Shown here: piece after piece, positions 6,050 through 8,285 of the stretch
How positions within the stretch are numbered: position 1 is the stretch's first letter
Layout of the letters: each line of letters opens with the position of its first letter
Origin: DASSJF01 sp035280345
GTDB lineage: Bacteria > Sysuimicrobiota > Sysuimicrobiia > Sysuimicrobiales > Segetimicrobiaceae
DNA: 8,285 bases
Assembly: GCA_035280345.1 (NCBI GenBank)
Contig: DATEGA010000134.1
Location: 1 to 8,285, forward strand
Direction: 5' to 3'
Position numbers and translations under genes: made by a program
The notes under the pieces: model-generated
The model's database searches: none
The model's input: the letters and a program-made list of their open reading frames with translations, nothing else
What the model was told of the DNA's origin: nothing

Positions 6050-6088
6050 ATGATGACGCACGCAGAGATGGAGCGGCCACATGGCTGA
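6050..6088 (+). CDS. possible 12-codon leader peptide overlapping the tape measure start
   Basis: AGGAG at 6042-6046 is followed by ATGATG and the short frame MMTHAEMERPHG, ending at TGA 6086-6088, so it overlaps the tape measure ATG (6081) by eight bases in another frame. The second ATG (6053) has six-base spacing from the AGGAG. Translation of this mini-frame would bring ribosomes to the tape measure start and could couple or tune its initiation. The tape measure gene also has its own GGAG at 6070-6073. No homologue is recognised; it may be chance. Confidence 0.25.
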   Translation: MMTHAEMERPHG

Positions 6089-8285
6089 CAACAACATTTT
6101 GGAAGTCATCCTCCGGGTGGTCACGCAAAACACGGACGCCATCGGGCAGCTGCGGCAGCAGTTGAACGAGGTGGGGACGTCGGCACGAACGACGTCGTCC
6201 CACATGGGCGCGCTCGGGAGCGAGATCAGCACCTTCGAGAGCGTCCTCAATCGCAGTATCCTCCGCTTCATTTCCTGGGATCTCGTCATTCGCGGCGTGC
6301 AGGAAGGGTTCCGCCGGCTCGACGAGGTCGTGCGCTCGAGCATCGGGGCCGTCGATGAGATGCACAACCAGGCGGTCGCGCTCGCCGGCATCCTGACAGA
6401 CCTGTCCCGGGTGAAAGGCCCGGAAACGTGGGGGCAAAACTTCGCCTACGCCACCCAAGAGCTGGACCGGTTGCGCGAGAAGGCCGCCGAGGTCGGCGTC
6501 ACCTGGCGGACGATGGAGATGGTCTCGCGGTCGTTCGCCGACGTGGGGATCGCGCCGCAGAACGACGCCCAGCTCGAGGCGATGGTGAACATCGCGAAGC
6601 AGGCGCAATTCATCGCCGTCACCTACCGTGAGCAGATCGGCTCCGTGATGCAGATTAAAGAGCTGATCAACGGACAGGTCAGTTCGACCAACCAGCTCGC
6701 CACGGTGCTCCGCACGAACCTGGGGCTCACGGAGCAGCAGTTCAAGCAGTGGGTGGCGATCGAAGCGCGGGATCCTGGAAAGTTCCTGCTGGACATCAAT
6801 CGGTACCTCGGGATTACCAAAGAACAATCCGACGAGGTCAGCCGGTCGCTCAAGGTCCAGGGTGAGCTGTTCCAGGACAATGTCAACTACGTGCAGCGGA
6901 TGGCGGCCGCCGGCGGGTGGGCGCAGGTGACGAGCGCCGTCTCCGAGCTCAACCACTGGATCCGGCAGAACGCCACCGATCTCGCGACCGCCCTCAAGCC
7001 CGGATTCGATCAGGTGGGCGTGGCCGCGCAGCGCTTCATGGCGTTCCTCACCGACCACAAACAGGAAGTCCTCGACGCGCTGGCCGCCATTGCCAATACC
7101 ATCGGCACGATCGCCACGGCAATCGAGGGGGCCTTCGAGGCAGCCGTGAAGTTCGAGAACGCGCTCCATCGCGGCGCGCAAGGGCAAGAGGACGCGTTCC
7201 TCGGCACGAATGTCGCAGGGGCGATGCGGGCCGGACAGGACCTGAGTACGGCACAGGGGCGCTGGTCAGCGGCCGGTGTCGACCCCACCAATCCACTCAC
7301 CTGGCCGGGGCACGTGGACTGGACCGTGCCGCCGCGGCCGGCTGGTGGCGTTGCGGACACCTCGAAGTTCGGCATGGGATTCTCTGCGCCCGGAGGGGGA
7401 TTCCCGCAACATGCCCAGACCCGCGCCGTCGACCTGAGCGGCGGCCGCGGTGGCGGTGGCTCCGCGTTCGAAACGGCCCAGTCGAACATCGAGCGGCAGG
7501 CTGCTCACGAGCGGGCGATGGCGGAAGCGATCGACGACCGGGCCCAGCGCGAAGCCCGCATCGCGCAGATTCTGCGTGAGGAATCCGCCGCCTTCGCGGA
7601 TCTCGCCCGGCACGCGGACACGGCCGCCCATGCCGCGGAAGCGCGCCGGCGGGCGGAGGAGCTGGGCGTCCAAGCCGCCGTGGCCCGGCGGCAGGCTGCC
7701 CAGGAGGCGATCGCGGAACAAGTGCAAACCTCCCGCGAGTTCATCACGAACCAGCAGGCCCTCGGCCAGATGTCCACGCAGGGCGCGATCGACGCCCACG
7801 AGCGGGTGCTGGCCCGGCTCCAGGGCCAGGCAGCCGCCGGCGGCCCCGGCGCCTCTCAGGCCGCCAAAGACGCCGAGCAGGAAGAGGTGACGCTCCGGCA
7901 GCTGCATCAGAAAGCGTTCGAGGAGCGGATCCAGGACAGCGAGACGTTCATCGCCCGCGAGGTCGAGATTCACGGCATCGGAATCGCCGAGCAGATCGCG
8001 GACTGGCAGCGCCTCTTGACCTGGATCCAGACTCAGCACGGTCCGGGCGTCGAAGCGGCGGTCCGCCAGACGATGGACCGGATCGTCCAGCTGAACCGCC
8101 AAGCGGTCGACCAACAGCTGGCCGACGACAAGCGCCGGTTCGACCAACAGCGCGACGCCCTCACGATGCAGTCCCAACTGGCGGGGCTCGCGTCCCAGGC
8201 CGCGCGCCTCACGGCCGGCCTGCCGCTCGGGCCCCAAATCGCGGCCGGTCCGGGTGGACTTCCCGGCCCACGGGGTGGGCAGGTG
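6081..8285 (+). CDS. phage tail tape measure protein, N-terminal 735 residues
   Basis: The longest reading frame of the window, open without a stop from ATG 6081 to the right edge. Tape measure proteins set tail length and sit inside the tail tube. The N-terminal 330 residues are mainly helical and contain typical segments such as GLTEQQFKQWVAIEARDPGK (about 216-235) and LKVQGELFQDNVNYVQRMAA (about 256-275). A hydrophobic stretch LAAIANTIGTIATAIEGAF lies at 334-352, as expected for the membrane-active part of these proteins. A Gly/Pro-rich linker (about 394-463, with GGRGGGGS) leads to a long Ala/Glu/Gln/Arg-rich probable coiled coil (464 to about 715), and the sequence turns Gly/Pro-rich again at the edge. 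GGAG at 6070-6073 is seven bases before the ATG, and an in-frame TGA at 6054-6056 rules out an earlier start. It directly follows the tail chaperone pair, the normal order in siphoviruses and myoviruses. Long minus-strand frames opposite it are shadows. Confidence 0.82.
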   Translation, partial: MADNNILEVILRVVTQNTDAIGQLRQQLNEVGTSARTTSSHMGALGSEISTFESVLNRSILRFISWDLVIRGVQEGFRRLDEVVRSSIGAVDEMHNQAVALAGILTDLSRVKGPETWGQNFAYATQELDRLREKAAEVGVTWRTMEMVSRSFADVGIAPQNDAQLEAMVNIAKQAQFIAVTYREQIGSVMQIKELINGQVSSTNQLATVLRTNLGLTEQQFKQWVAIEARDPGKFLLDINRYLGITKEQSDEVSRSLKVQGELFQDNVNYVQRMAAAGGWAQVTSAVSELNHWIRQNATDLATALKPGFDQVGVAAQRFMAFLTDHKQEVLDALAAIANTIGTIATAIEGAFEAAVKFENALHRGAQGQEDAFLGTNVAGAMRAGQDLSTAQGRWSAAGVDPTNPLTWPGHVDWTVPPRPAGGVADTSKFGMGFSAPGGGFPQHAQTRAVDLSGGRGGGGSAFETAQSNIERQAAHERAMAEAIDDRAQREARIAQILREESAAFADLARHADTAAHAAEARRRAEELGVQAAVARRQAAQEAIAEQVQTSREFITNQQALGQMSTQGAIDAHERVLARLQGQAAAGGPGASQAAKDAEQEEVTLRQLHQKAFEERIQDSETFIAREVEIHGIGIAEQIADWQRLLTWIQTQHGPGVEAAVRQTMDRIVQLNRQAVDQQLADDKRRFDQQRDALTMQSQLAGLASQAARLTAGLPLGPQIAAGPGGLPGPRGGQV

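Noticed and set aside
5955..7187. A 410-codon minus-strand reading frame opposite the tape measure gene
   Set aside because: It is antisense to a long plus-strand frame with clear tail protein features. Long antisense frames are expected at this GC content. It has Asp/Arg/Leu/His-heavy composition and no recognisable domain.
7266..8237. A 323-codon minus-strand frame
   Set aside because: Same reason: a shadow of the tape measure coiled coil, with repetitive Leu/Arg/Asp/Val content typical of antisense reading of GAG, GCC and CAG codons.

Overview
This is a high-GC bacterial window in two halves transcribed in opposite directions. The left half (1-3425) is a compact minus-strand cluster of housekeeping-type genes. 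In transcription order these are an FAD-dependent amine/amino-acid oxidoreductase, a TatD-family metal-dependent hydrolase, an exported M48 zinc metalloprotease, and the start of a ComB-type 2-phosphosulfolactate phosphatase that runs off the left edge. The gaps are 21, 8 and 0 bases, so the four genes are probably one operon. The window does not identify the host. GC richness, GTG starts and this gene mix fit an uncultivated soil or sediment bacterium, but that is inference.

Positions 3484-4440 (minus) hold the C-terminal part of a VirD4/TraG-type conjugation coupling ATPase. It has the Walker B region but no Walker A, and its frame closes just upstream at 4510-4512. It looks like a remnant of a conjugative element at the boundary between chromosome and mobile DNA.

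The right half (4611-8285, plus strand) is phage-like. It carries a CxxC plus helix-turn-helix protein resembling small terminase subunits, a 65-codon orphan gene with a strong Shine-Dalgarno, a tail assembly chaperone, and a long tape measure protein that is still open at the right edge. Chaperone followed by tape measure is the standard order in long-tailed phages. The chaperone is split into two overlapping frames. The second half lies in the +1/-2 frame relative to the first, and the only long A tract noticed here (A7 at 5808-5814) sits at the crossover. This suggests programmed frameshifting of the G/GT kind, but with a less usual shift than the common -1.

The most interesting points are the apparent +1/-2 frameshift site, the lack of large terminase, portal, capsid and tail tube genes between the terminase-like gene and the chaperone (tail-only element, mosaic or decayed prophage), the truncated VirD4 at the junction, and an extra C-terminal domain on the M48 protease.
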